A stretch of 64,000 nt of DNA from a virus: positions 1 to 64,000 of IMG/VR virus record IMGVR_UViG_3300021594_000097; one strand, given 5' to 3'. Shown here in pieces: positions 34,686 through 41,582 of this stretch. The first letter of the stretch is position 1. Each line of letters opens with the position of its first letter. The notes under the pieces were generated by a model. The model had not been told where the DNA came from. It did no database searches and was given only the letters and a program-made list of their open reading frames with translations. The position numbers and the translations under genes were made by a program.

Positions 34686-36429
34686 TCGTTTGTGATCCTG
34701 CGGGCGGTGCCGCACCGGGTGATGTGCCTGTTGATGTTGTTGGCGGAGCAGCATCTCCACCTGCAACTGGTTCTTCTCCGGTAGTGTCAATGTCTTCTGC
34801 GCTGCCTATGTCTGCACTGATGCCTGCTGAACTAATACCAACTCCTCTCATCTCGCCGGCAGCGTCTGCTGGGCTTCCGTTGACATTTTCTTCGTTTTCT
34901 TCGCGCCACATTCTTTCGTTCTCTGCTATCTCTTCTGGACTCATACCTAAGAAACGTTTCATTGCAAAGCGGTTTGATATGAATGGAATTTGTTGTACCT
35001 GCGCAAAGGTTGGTATACGTGCATTGTCTAATTCTGATTGACGATAAGCCGCAAAGTTTAAAGGTTCTTGGAAAGCAATGTCAAACATTGCAACGTCTAT
35101 GTTCACACCTTTTTCTAGCAAATAGCGTTTAAATTCTTGGTTAAACTCTTCTGCAACTAATCCTTGTAGACGTTCGCAGTAGTTGTTGAATCTTAATTCT
35201 TGTATGTAAGCTGTGCCTACTCGACCGTCATTAAACTGGCTAGCACCGTCATCTGCACCTGTAGGCAAGTATGAACTAGGTATACGCAGACCTCTAACTA
35301 ATTTGTTAGTAAAGTAGCGTAAATCATCAATTTCACCTAGGTTAGTACCGCCTGGTAAGGTTTCAACTTTAGAACCTCTACCTTCTGCTGATTGCGGGAA
35401 GAAGTAGTCTTCATTAATACTTAACGGGTTGTAGCTTGAGTCAATTACATTGGTACCACCACCTGTTGTAGAAGGTATGCGTCTTTGATGTATTTCTGTT
35501 TTTACACGCTCAACAAAGGCCATTGCTAAGTGACTAGGCATATTACCTACGTCAACATAAAACACTCTACGTTCTGGAGCACGTTGTACTCGATAGATAA
35601 TAATAGCGTCTTCAAGTAATTCTTTTTGTTTGTAAACTTTAAAGATTGATTCTAATAAACTGTTACCAAATGGATAGTTATTGTCTAAGCCTTCTGATAA
35701 ACTTAGATGAACAATGTGTTCAGCATCAATTGCTACTTCACCATCACCAACTTGAAATCTGCTGCCTGCTTGTTGTGGTGCGCTGCCTACCATACCACGG
35801 CCACCACCTGTGAAGTATCCTTCACTCTTACCTGCACCTGTAATGTTACCTGTGGTAATATTAGGAGTAGTTGCTACTAGATGTTTAAAGTTTAGGTTAA
35901 CATCTTTGATCATGTATTGCTCGGGCTTTTTACCTTCGCTTTCGTTTACTATAATTCTAGTAACTTTAGCTGGATCAATGTGAAACCATTTGCCTGTTTC
36001 TGGATCTCTGATAAAAAATGCATCACCATACTTGAATACATTACGAAACACACGGAACATACGTGTGTCAAATTGATTATTCTTACACCATTGTTTTAGG
36101 TACTGACCTAAAATTGTTACTTCACTGTTAGTAGCACGTTTGTTAAAAGTAAATTTGAAGTTAGTTTTATTTTCGTCATTGATCTGTGTACAGAATTCTG
36201 CAAGAATATCCAGAGCAGCATTAACTTCTGAATCCATATCCATAGTGTTATACTGCCCATAACGTTCTACACGATTAGGTGAACCTACATACACGTCTGG
36301 AAGATATGAACTATAGTTTGTTCTTGCAGGTCCAGGGCGGCCAGTACTGTTTCTTCCGCTGAGAGGACTGTAGCTTCCGCTTGCGTTATCCCCTGTTTGC
36401 ACAGGAGTAAAATATTTTTTCCAACTCAT
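34681..36429 (-). CDS. gp20: Portal vertex protein gp20
   Basis: 582 aa, close to the T4 portal length (524) plus a disordered P/G/S/A-rich tail. Dodecameric head gate for DNA packaging and tail attachment. Recognised by MSWKKYFTPV, RVERYGQYNTMDMDSEVNAALDILAEF, WCKNNQFDTRMFRVFRNVFKYGDAFF, VHLSLSEGLDNNYPFGNSLLE, YRVQRAPERRVFYVDVGNMP, the ESAEGRG-type turn (PQSAEGRGSKVETLPGGTNLGEIDDL) and RGLRIPSSYLPTG, all hallmarks of gp20. Its ATG follows the previous stop by 1 nt; the upstream ribosome site is poor (TTAGGTTAAT), so coupling is likely. Confidence 0.95.
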   Translation of the reverse strand: MSWKKYFTPVQTGDNASGSYSPLSGRNSTGRPGPARTNYSSYLPDVYVGSPNRVERYGQYNTMDMDSEVNAALDILAEFCTQINDENKTNFKFTFNKRATNSEVTILGQYLKQWCKNNQFDTRMFRVFRNVFKYGDAFFIRDPETGKWFHIDPAKVTRIIVNESEGKKPEQYMIKDVNLNFKHLVATTPNITTGNITGAGKSEGYFTGGGRGMVGSAPQQAGSRFQVGDGEVAIDAEHIVHLSLSEGLDNNYPFGNSLLESIFKVYKQKELLEDAIIIYRVQRAPERRVFYVDVGNMPSHLAMAFVERVKTEIHQRRIPSTTGGGTNVIDSSYNPLSINEDYFFPQSAEGRGSKVETLPGGTNLGEIDDLRYFTNKLVRGLRIPSSYLPTGADDGASQFNDGRVGTAYIQELRFNNYCERLQGLVAEEFNQEFKRYLLEKGVNIDVAMFDIAFQEPLNFAAYRQSELDNARIPTFAQVQQIPFISNRFAMKRFLGMSPEEIAENERMWREENEENVNGSPADAAGEMRGVGISSAGISADIGSAEDIDTTGEEPVAGGDAAPPTTSTGTSPGAAPPAGSQTI

Positions 36430-36430
36430 A

Positions 36431-36688
36431 TTAACCTAATCCTCTCATAACATCACCGCTCATACCTCTAATGCCTTTAAGTTGTTTCTGTTGAATTTCT
36501 AACTGCTGACCTGCTGTTTGGGCAAGTTGTTCCATTGGCCCTTTAATTGAGCTTGCTACATCTTCAATTGGCTTTTTAATTTCGCTCATTGCAGATCTAA
36601 ATGATTGCGTTAGTTCACTCATATCCATACCTTTTGCCGAAGCATTTGAAACCATTTGCCTAGAAGTATTCTGCATAGTATTTAACAT
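36431..36688 (-). CDS. Small helical ORF in the +1 frame after the tape-measure candidate
   Basis: 85 aa if started at the ATG 36688, four bases after the upstream stop (TAA-CGGT-ATG). The same frame is open back to 36751, overlapping the end of the upstream gene. The product is helical and polar (MLNTMQNTSRQMVSNASAKG, SAMSEIKKPIEDVASSIKG, QQLEIQQKQLKGIRGMSGD). It reads like the natural C-terminal end of a tape-measure-type protein. No ribosome site is seen. Three options: coupled re-initiation, programmed +1 frameshifting, or a one-base sequence error splitting one gene. Confidence 0.55.
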   Translation of the reverse strand: MLNTMQNTSRQMVSNASAKGMDMSELTQSFRSAMSEIKKPIEDVASSIKGPMEQLAQTAGQQLEIQQKQLKGIRGMSGDVMRGLG

Positions 36689-36692
36689 ACCG

Positions 36693-38489
36693 TTAAGTGT
36701 CAGATTCAATACCATGCAATAACATGTTAGACTGTTTACCAAAATTTTCAAATAGTCTACCAGTTTTACCTAGTGACCCTGTTTCGCGTCCTGGGTCATT
36801 TTGAGTTCCCCTTCTGTCAGGCGGTATTGATCTTTCATTTACTGGTCCGTTTACTACTACGGTTCCTGTTGCATTTACGTTTACATTTTCCCATGTTAAA
36901 CTCATTGCTTCTTTTATTTTAGATGCTAAATCTTCAATTAATTTTGTACGCTCACTTTCTGGCGACTCTTTAATTTGAGTAACTAATTTATTAATTTCTG
37001 CAGCAAGTTCTGGGTTATTAGCTTGGATAGCATTTCTAACTGCTGCACTTGAGTTAGCTACTACCGCTGCCATATCAGATCCACCTATTCCTAAAGTAGA
37101 TCTAACAGTAGATAATATATTGTCAACTTCATTTTTGACATTAAGTTGTGTTCTTAAGTAATTTGCAAAATCGTCTGCACTTTTTCCAAGAGTACTATAT
37201 AGTCCGCTAATTTGTTTTTGTGCTTCTAACGCCATCCCACTTGCAATACCCTGCAATTTTAATAAGGCTTCAACAGCTGATCGACCTTCGTCTTCAACTT
37301 CTTTACCTGTCTTAGGATCTATTGTTTTAGGTCCTTTCATTATTTCTTCTTGCTTTTTCTTAACTCTATCTAAGAACTCAGCACCTGCTAGATCAACATT
37401 TTTTCCTTCAGCTTTAAACTGATCTTGAACTTGGCGAATGGCTTCTGCTAATCCAAAAGCTCCTTCACCAAATACTCTACTGTACAATTCTGTAATATTA
37501 GAATCAACTCTGCCGCCTAATTTAGCTAGTTCTCGCATAGTAGTTGACTGTTGTTCTGCTGCCGCAGTACTTAGAGCTGCTGCAAGGGCTGCTTCGCGCT
37601 CTGCATCTGTTCCATTCTTTAAAACTCTTTCGTATTCTTCAAATGCTTTTACAGTTTTAGGCATCATAGCAACCAGCGGAGCAACATCTTTTCCTGGAAA
37701 CTTTCTAATTACCATATCTTCAAACAACTGCTGCATAGCAGGACCCATAGTTTTAAATAATTGAGAACCTTCAAGGAAAGATTTTCTTGATTTAGTATCT
37801 AACTCAGTTAGATATGCTGCTACGTCACCCTGACGCATTTTTGCTTCTATCTCTTTTTGTAACTGTTGTGTTTGCTTACCAGTTAATTTAGATAGTTTGT
37901 CAAGATTTTTAGTGAACTCCATTGCAGATGCATTTCGTTCTTCTTCTGTTTGTTGTTGGCCTTTGCGTCTATAATTTTCTATAGCATCGTATTGTAAGAA
38001 ACTTTCGTTAATATCTTTAGTTGTTAGACCTAATCGCTGTAATTGTAGAGAAGTTTCAGTGGATTGGCCCTCTAATGTAAAAAAGAACTTGCGCTGCATG
38101 TCCAAGAATCTTGAAGCACCATCAGACACTCCTACTAGGCCATCGCCAAATGTTAAAAGGAAATCAGTATTGCTGCTTATCAGCGATGCCATTTCATCAA
38201 GTTTTAATCTAGCACCTGCGGCAGATTCGTTCATCTTGCCAATACTCATACCAAAATCTACACCAAATCTTGAAAACCCTTGCAGTGTACCTAAGCCACC
38301 TTCAAGATATTTTACAACTGAATTAAGTGCTCCTAGACCAGAAGTAAGATCAGATAATTGAGGATTAGTATCTAGTAGACCGCCAGCAAATCCTTTAAGA
38401 CCCGCAGTAGCTTTGCGTACAGTGCCCGTAAACACATTACCTGCACCGGTAGCTACTTTATCTGAGACGGTTTTGTCATTTTCAGCCAA
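36693..38489 (-). CDS. Probable tail tape-measure protein (gp29-like)
   Basis: 598 aa from a TTG at 38489, which has CAGGAG eight bases upstream. Largely alpha-helical, with hydrophobic G/A/L stretches near the N-terminus (TAGLKGFAGGLL, SDLTSGLGALNSVVKYLEGG) and helical repeats, including NLDKLSKLTGKQTQQLQKEIEAKMRQGD, a motif I associate with tape-measure proteins of T4-like marine phages. T4 gp29 is 590 aa, so the length fits a T4-sized tail. It has its own late promoter and lies divergent from gp26/gp51. No catalytic domain seen. Identification is by pattern and context, not by a clear signature. Its frame ends where the +1-frame ORF continues. Confidence 0.55.
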   Translation of the reverse strand: MAENDKTVSDKVATGAGNVFTGTVRKATAGLKGFAGGLLDTNPQLSDLTSGLGALNSVVKYLEGGLGTLQGFSRFGVDFGMSIGKMNESAAGARLKLDEMASLISSNTDFLLTFGDGLVGVSDGASRFLDMQRKFFFTLEGQSTETSLQLQRLGLTTKDINESFLQYDAIENYRRKGQQQTEEERNASAMEFTKNLDKLSKLTGKQTQQLQKEIEAKMRQGDVAAYLTELDTKSRKSFLEGSQLFKTMGPAMQQLFEDMVIRKFPGKDVAPLVAMMPKTVKAFEEYERVLKNGTDAEREAALAAALSTAAAEQQSTTMRELAKLGGRVDSNITELYSRVFGEGAFGLAEAIRQVQDQFKAEGKNVDLAGAEFLDRVKKKQEEIMKGPKTIDPKTGKEVEDEGRSAVEALLKLQGIASGMALEAQKQISGLYSTLGKSADDFANYLRTQLNVKNEVDNILSTVRSTLGIGGSDMAAVVANSSAAVRNAIQANNPELAAEINKLVTQIKESPESERTKLIEDLASKIKEAMSLTWENVNVNATGTVVVNGPVNERSIPPDRRGTQNDPGRETGSLGKTGRLFENFGKQSNMLLHGIESDT

Positions 38490-38515
38490 TCTGCTTCTCC
38501 TGGTATTTTAGCACT

Positions 38516-38523
38516 TATAAATA
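38516..38523 (+). promoter_or_regulatory. Consensus T4-type late promoter for gp26
   Basis: TATAAATA on the plus strand, 8 of 8, 38 nt before the gp26 ATG at 38562. It faces the minus-strand late promoter at 38540-38547, so the two start sites nearly coincide. Confidence 0.65.
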
Positions 38524-38539
38524 TGAATACGCTATTGTA

Positions 38540-38547
38540 TATTTATC
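38540..38547 (-). promoter_or_regulatory. T4-type late promoter for the tape-measure candidate
   Basis: GATAAATA on the minus strand, 50 nt before the TTG start at 38489. Transcripts from it and from the facing plus promoter would overlap by only a few bases. Confidence 0.6.
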
Positions 38548-38561
38548 TTTAGGAAAAACAC

Positions 38562-39398
38562 ATGGAAAACTATTCAAGTCCTCTTCAGAAGTATAAGAGG
38601 GAACCAAAATTGTTAATTGACTTACCCAGTAAGGGAAGTTTTTACCCTCGCAACGCACTAGAAAAGGCAACTGAACTTGAAGTGTACAGTATGACAGCCA
38701 GCGATGAAATGCGATTAAAAACTCCTGATGCACTTTATACAGGCAATGCTGTTGTTAATACAATTCAACGTTGTATACCCGGTATCAAGGACGCATGGGC
38801 CATGCCTGTAATTGATGTTGACTATGTGTTAGCTGCCATTAGATTGGCAACTTACGGTGAAAATATCACTATAAATTCAAAATGTCCTGAGTGTAGTAAC
38901 GAAGATGCGTACGGTATTCCAATTCAATCTATACTTGATCACTACAATTCAGTTAACTTTATAAACGAATTTAGAATTAACAATTTTATTTTTAGAATAC
39001 GTCCGTTAAACTATAGAGAATTAACTGACATACAACAAAAAAGTTTTACTATTCAGCGACAACTTAATCAATACGTGTCACAAATAGACGACCAAGAAAA
39101 ACAACAAGCTGAGGTTAATAGATTATTTGACGACATTAACTCTATTACTATCAACACTATACAAAAAGTTGTTGTTGAAATAACTACGCCTGACGGTGAC
39201 AAAGAAATGCATCATCAGTTTATAGTTGACTTTTTAGAAAACGGCGAAAAAGAGTATTTTGAAGAAACTAAAAAAGTTTACGAAACTAACTTAGAGAATT
39301 GGAACATTAAGCCTAGTAGTGTTGCGTGTAGTGCCTGTAGTCACGAATATAAAATATTACCAAACTTAGACTATTCAAGTTTTTTCGGTCGAGGCTAA
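38562..39398 (+). CDS. gp26: Baseplate hub/assembly protein gp26
   Basis: 278 aa. Matches the gp26 proteins of marine T4-like phages: YKREPKLLIDLPSKGSFYP, ELEVYSMTASDEMRLKTPDAL, NGNAVV-like segment (YTGNAVVNTIQRCIPGIKD), VDYVLAAIRLATYGE, then a CPEC and a CSAC pair (about residues 107-110 and 257-260) that could bind zinc, and RPLNYREL. T4 gp26 (208 aa) acts in baseplate hub assembly. Start: AGGA eight bases before the ATG and a late promoter upstream. The last codons contain a slippery heptamer and the stop lies inside a stem-loop, so part of the ribosomes may shift into the gp51-like frame. Confidence 0.85.
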   Translation: MENYSSPLQKYKREPKLLIDLPSKGSFYPRNALEKATELEVYSMTASDEMRLKTPDALYTGNAVVNTIQRCIPGIKDAWAMPVIDVDYVLAAIRLATYGENITINSKCPECSNEDAYGIPIQSILDHYNSVNFINEFRINNFIFRIRPLNYRELTDIQQKSFTIQRQLNQYVSQIDDQEKQQAEVNRLFDDINSITINTIQKVVVEITTPDGDKEMHHQFIVDFLENGEKEYFEETKKVYETNLENWNIKPSSVACSACSHEYKILPNLDYSSFFGRG

Positions 39399-39433
39399 TT
39401 GAGACTCCGGACTCTGCATTACCTCAATTAGCC
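39380..39433 (+). promoter_or_regulatory. Programmed -1 ribosomal frameshift signal (gp26 to gp51)
   Basis: Slippery heptamer T TTT TTC (39380-39386) is in the gp26 reading phase for simultaneous -1 slippage (TTT TTC becomes TTT TTT). After a 6-nt spacer comes a perfect 11-bp stem, GGCTAATTGAG (39393-39403) with CTCAATTAGCC (39423-39433), loop 19 nt. The gp26 stop TAA (39396-39398) sits in the 5' arm. Spacing and geometry match classical -1 sites in phage tail-assembly genes. Confidence 0.75.
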
Positions 39434-39619
39434 AAAGAATACGAAAACGAAATTAAACAACTCAAGCACAACATCTATAAAATTTGTTGGTTCATGCGAG
39501 GCGGAGTTGCATCAGATGTATTATTCACTGACACAGATATGGATGACTTAATGATTCTTCATACTGTAATTGAAGAAAATATAGAGACTGCTAAAAAGAC
39601 AGGAATGCCGTTAATCTAA
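39398..39619 (+). CDS. gp51: gp51-like baseplate hub assembly protein, in the -1 frame of gp26
   Basis: The frame gives IETPDSALPQLAKEYENEIK, then KICWFMRGGVASD, then IEENIETAKKTGMPLI and stop: 73 residues counted from ATT at 39398. The W-x-MRGG segment and the ENxExxKKxxMP(L/F)I ending are typical of the short gp51 proteins of marine T4-like phages. No ATG, GTG or TTG precedes the conserved part; the first in-frame ATG is inside WFMRGG. Only an ATT overlapping the gp26 stop (TAATT) could initiate it. Production by -1 frameshifting from gp26, giving a fusion of about 352 aa, explains this best. The end overlaps the convergent gene by 9 nt. Confidence 0.75.
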   Translation: METPDSALPQLAKEYENEIKQLKHNIYKICWFMRGGVASDVLFTDTDMDDLMILHTVIEENIETAKKTGMPLI

Positions 39620-40609
39620 TCCTGCAGCCCAATTTTTTCTTGTAGGTTCAGACTTCGGAGGCTCAGACTGAGAGCTGCTGCTACTTGGTGCAGAACTACT
39701 TGCAGCGGGCGCCGATGCCGATGCAGTTGGAGCAGGTGCAGCAGGTGTAGGCTTAGCAGATGTATAGTCTTGCTTACTTTTCTCAACACCGGCTTTGTCT
39801 CTCGGAGACATACCCATAGCATACTTCAAGTCTTTTTGTACATCATCATCGAGAGACACATCAGGATTAAATTTTGAAGCTGTTGCAAACGCTAATGATA
39901 TTGCTGGAGCATTCCAAGTATATTCTATTAATGCTTCTATTGTACTAGGTCTGTTAATTAACCACATTGCTCCATAACTTGCAGCCTCGCCTAATAGGTA
40001 TGCAATTAATGCTCCTATTCCTAGTGTAGCAGATCCAGCAGCCAATGCGCCAGCAGTTCGTGCTGCCCGTATTCCATTAATAATTTTTGCAGCAATTACA
40101 GCTTGTGCTCCACTGGCTAAGATCGTTGCCGCTGCTGAACTTACCCAAGCACCATAAATTACTTTTGATCTTTCTTCATATTTTTTTACTGCTTCAGGAC
40201 TTCCCATAGTACCAAAATTACCAGCCCTATAAGACTTATATAATTCAGTTTGTTCTGTAACATGTGTATCTACACTGCCAACAATTGAATACCCTGCGAA
40301 AAGAATTCCAAGACCGCCAGCAGACAGTTTTAGATTACGATAAAAGCGATTCGTTGATTTTATTTTATCAAGTTTATCTTTTTCTGCTTTTTCAGCATCA
40401 GCTACCTTTTTATCAGCAGCCGCTTGAACTTTAGCATTTGCATCTTTAGCAGCGGTACGAGCTTGTCCAGGAGTACGATATGATCCTAGTTCTTTGCCAG
40501 ACTCTGGATCAATTACAACAAAAAGTTTGTTAGGCGGATTTCCACGAGGTACTACATCGTACTCTTCATTTAGTTGATCTTTAGCACTTACAACATCATA
40601 AACTCGCAT
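39611..40609 (-). CDS. Membrane protein of unknown function, late-expressed
   Basis: 332 aa from the ATG at 40609 (MRVYDVVSAKDQLNEEYDV). An upstream ATG at 40666 is rejected because it precedes the late promoter at 40636-40643. Residues 1-60 look like a small soluble domain (KLFVVIDPESGKELGSYRTPGQA), followed by a charged coiled coil (60-95) and three or four hydrophobic segments (LSAGGLGILFAGYSIVGSV, AWVSSAAATILASGAQAVIA, LGIGALIAYLLGEAASYG). The C-terminal 55 residues are a Pro/Ser/Ala-rich low-complexity tail. No known family recognised. Could be an inner-membrane or virion protein. It is convergent with, and overlaps, gp51. Confidence 0.6.
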   Translation of the reverse strand: MRVYDVVSAKDQLNEEYDVVPRGNPPNKLFVVIDPESGKELGSYRTPGQARTAAKDANAKVQAAADKKVADAEKAEKDKLDKIKSTNRFYRNLKLSAGGLGILFAGYSIVGSVDTHVTEQTELYKSYRAGNFGTMGSPEAVKKYEERSKVIYGAWVSSAAATILASGAQAVIAAKIINGIRAARTAGALAAGSATLGIGALIAYLLGEAASYGAMWLINRPSTIEALIEYTWNAPAISLAFATASKFNPDVSLDDDVQKDLKYAMGMSPRDKAGVEKSKQDYTSAKPTPAAPAPTASASAPAASSSAPSSSSSQSEPPKSEPTRKNWAAGLD

Positions 40610-40635
40610 AATCGTGGTAATCCTTAGTGATAATG

Positions 40636-40643
40636 TATTTATT
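40636..40643 (-). promoter_or_regulatory. T4-type late promoter for the membrane protein
   Basis: AATAAATA on the minus strand, 26 nt before the ATG at 40609. It defines that start because the alternative ATG at 40666 lies upstream of the promoter. Confidence 0.6.
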
Positions 40644-40648
40644 AAGAG

Positions 40649-40675
40649 TAATGAGCTAACGCTCATTAAGTTTTT
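40649..40675 (+). terminator. Terminator-like hairpin
   Basis: Perfect 8-bp stem TAATGAGC/GCTCATTA with loop TAAC, followed on the plus strand by AG and five T residues. Could end plus-strand late transcripts that run on from gp26/gp51 through the antisense of the membrane-protein gene. Confidence 0.55.
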
Positions 40676-40734
40676 CGCTATCGCTCAAACTAACTTGTTT
40701 TCTTTAAATTAAAGAAGTAATTTAGTATGATACA

Positions 40735-40971
40735 TTGCGCTATTACGAAGTGATAGCGTTTAAATTTCATGTAGATTGTTTTAGTCAGACGGAACCTACT
40801 ACGGGTTCCATCTAATCTCAAAAAGCTAACTTCATGTGAGTTGTAGTAGCCGAGACTTGGAAATAGGTATTTTAGCTGCTACTCAACGGGCTCTAACCTT
40901 TCCCGTACCTACGTCGACATATAGTATTGCTACTATTACCCTCTGCTTCGTTCCTAGTGCAAGAGGTTTTT
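40735..40971 (+). ncRNA. Candidate structured non-coding RNA
   Basis: Helices in order on the plus strand: 40738-40758 (9 bp, CGCTATTAC/GTGATAGCG, loop GAA, one G-U); 40791-40809 (GGAACC/GGTTCC); 40843-40850 with 40875-40882 (8 bp, one G-U); 40886-40906 (ACGGG/CCCGT); 40921-40936 (ATAGTA/TACTAT); 40940-40966 (CCTCT-GC/GC-A-AGAGG) followed by five T. A weak promoter TTTAAA-17 nt-TATGAT precedes it (about 40702-40730). G-U pairs in two helices favour the plus strand; a C-A mismatch extending the second helix would instead favour minus. No match to a known RNA family that I can recall. Confidence 0.4.
40940..40971 (+). terminator. Terminator-like hairpin at the end of the candidate RNA
   Basis: CCTCTGC pairs with GCAAGAGG (7 bp, one bulged A), 12-nt loop, then five T at 40967-40971. 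Confidence 0.5.
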
Positions 40972-41147
40972 ATGAGTAATGCGCAGTTTTTCGATCGCCA
41001 ACAGACAACCTATATCAACCAGTGAGCCCAATTTGTTTGATGGCTTCCTCCCTCTGGGGAGTCGATCAATATGTTACGTGTGCTCCTATCACAGATGCTT
41101 TTTCCACAGCGGTATTACAAACTGGCCCGCTAACCTTAAGTGTTGGA

Positions 41148-41579
41148 TTATTTTGCCTTGCGCTCTTGTAGAGCTTGCCTAAGTGATACAGAACCGCCTA
41201 CTCTTACATTAATGATACCGTTATAGTAATCATCTGTCTCAAGTACACAGCGGTCAAATTGTTCTTTAGCCTCTAAGTATGATAGTTCTGATCTTGATTT
41301 ACAGTAGTAAATTATTTCTCTTGTGAATTGTTCCGGGCCTAATGATGCGACATCTGCTTGTAAGCTCTCTGAAGAGCCCCAATAATCTCGCCAATCACTT
41401 TCTACAGTGGTTTTGCGCTTGCGTTTTTTGCCTTTGAGTGGTGGTTTAGTGCGTTTAAACTGTGCTAGTTTTTTGCCTATATATTTGCGCCCGGTAGTTA
41501 GATTCGTTATCAAATAAACAAAGCCAATAATGTCTTCGGGTATTTCATCGACGATGATTCCTTGATAAGTCCACTGCAT
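41148..41579 (-). CDS. GIY-YIG nuclease-like protein
   Basis: 143 aa. Residues about 19-37 (GFVYLITNLTTGRKYIGKK) match the GIY-YIG catalytic start, with GFVY and KYIG as the two strands. The expected downstream Arg and Glu may be FTREII and SYLEAKEQ. A lysine-rich insertion (LKGKKRKRKT, about 47-57) lies between them, followed by DWRDYWGSSESLQADVASLG. No separate DNA-binding module is visible. It ends the gp55-gp47-gp46 operon. Similar small proteins occur in marine T4-like phages, so it may be a resident repair or recombination nuclease rather than a homing enzyme. Confidence 0.65.
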   Translation of the reverse strand: MQWTYQGIIVDEIPEDIIGFVYLITNLTTGRKYIGKKLAQFKRTKPPLKGKKRKRKTTVESDWRDYWGSSESLQADVASLGPEQFTREIIYYCKSRSELSYLEAKEQFDRCVLETDDYYNGIINVRVGGSVSLRQALQERKAK

Positions 41580-41582
41580 GAA

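Larger units (their letters stand above)
40676..41147 (+). other. Gene-free 470-bp stretch with many stem-loops; possible structured RNA
   Basis: No ORF here looks real. The left half (about 40735-40971) has a close series of inverted repeats and ends in a terminator-like hairpin; it is listed separately. The right half (40972-41147) has higher GC and a few further pairings, for example a long imperfect hairpin TTGAT...ATCAA around CTCCC/GGGAG at about 41036-41070 and AGCGG/CCGCT at about 41111-41134. It would form the 3' untranslated end of the minus-strand nuclease transcript. Confidence 0.5.

Noticed and set aside
40609-40666. Longer start of the membrane protein at 40666
   Set aside because: It lies upstream of the late promoter at 40636-40643, so it would not be on the late transcript, and the extra residues look like translated promoter and terminator DNA.
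40780-40820. tRNA T-arm-like sequence (GGGTTCC)
   Set aside because: The loop lacks the T-T-C-x-A-x-x pattern with a 5-bp stem on either strand, and no acceptor or anticodon arms could be placed.
40979-41182. 67-aa plus-strand ORF in the gene-free gap
   Set aside because: Composition is unlike the phage proteins here, no ribosome site, and it runs into the antisense of the nuclease gene.
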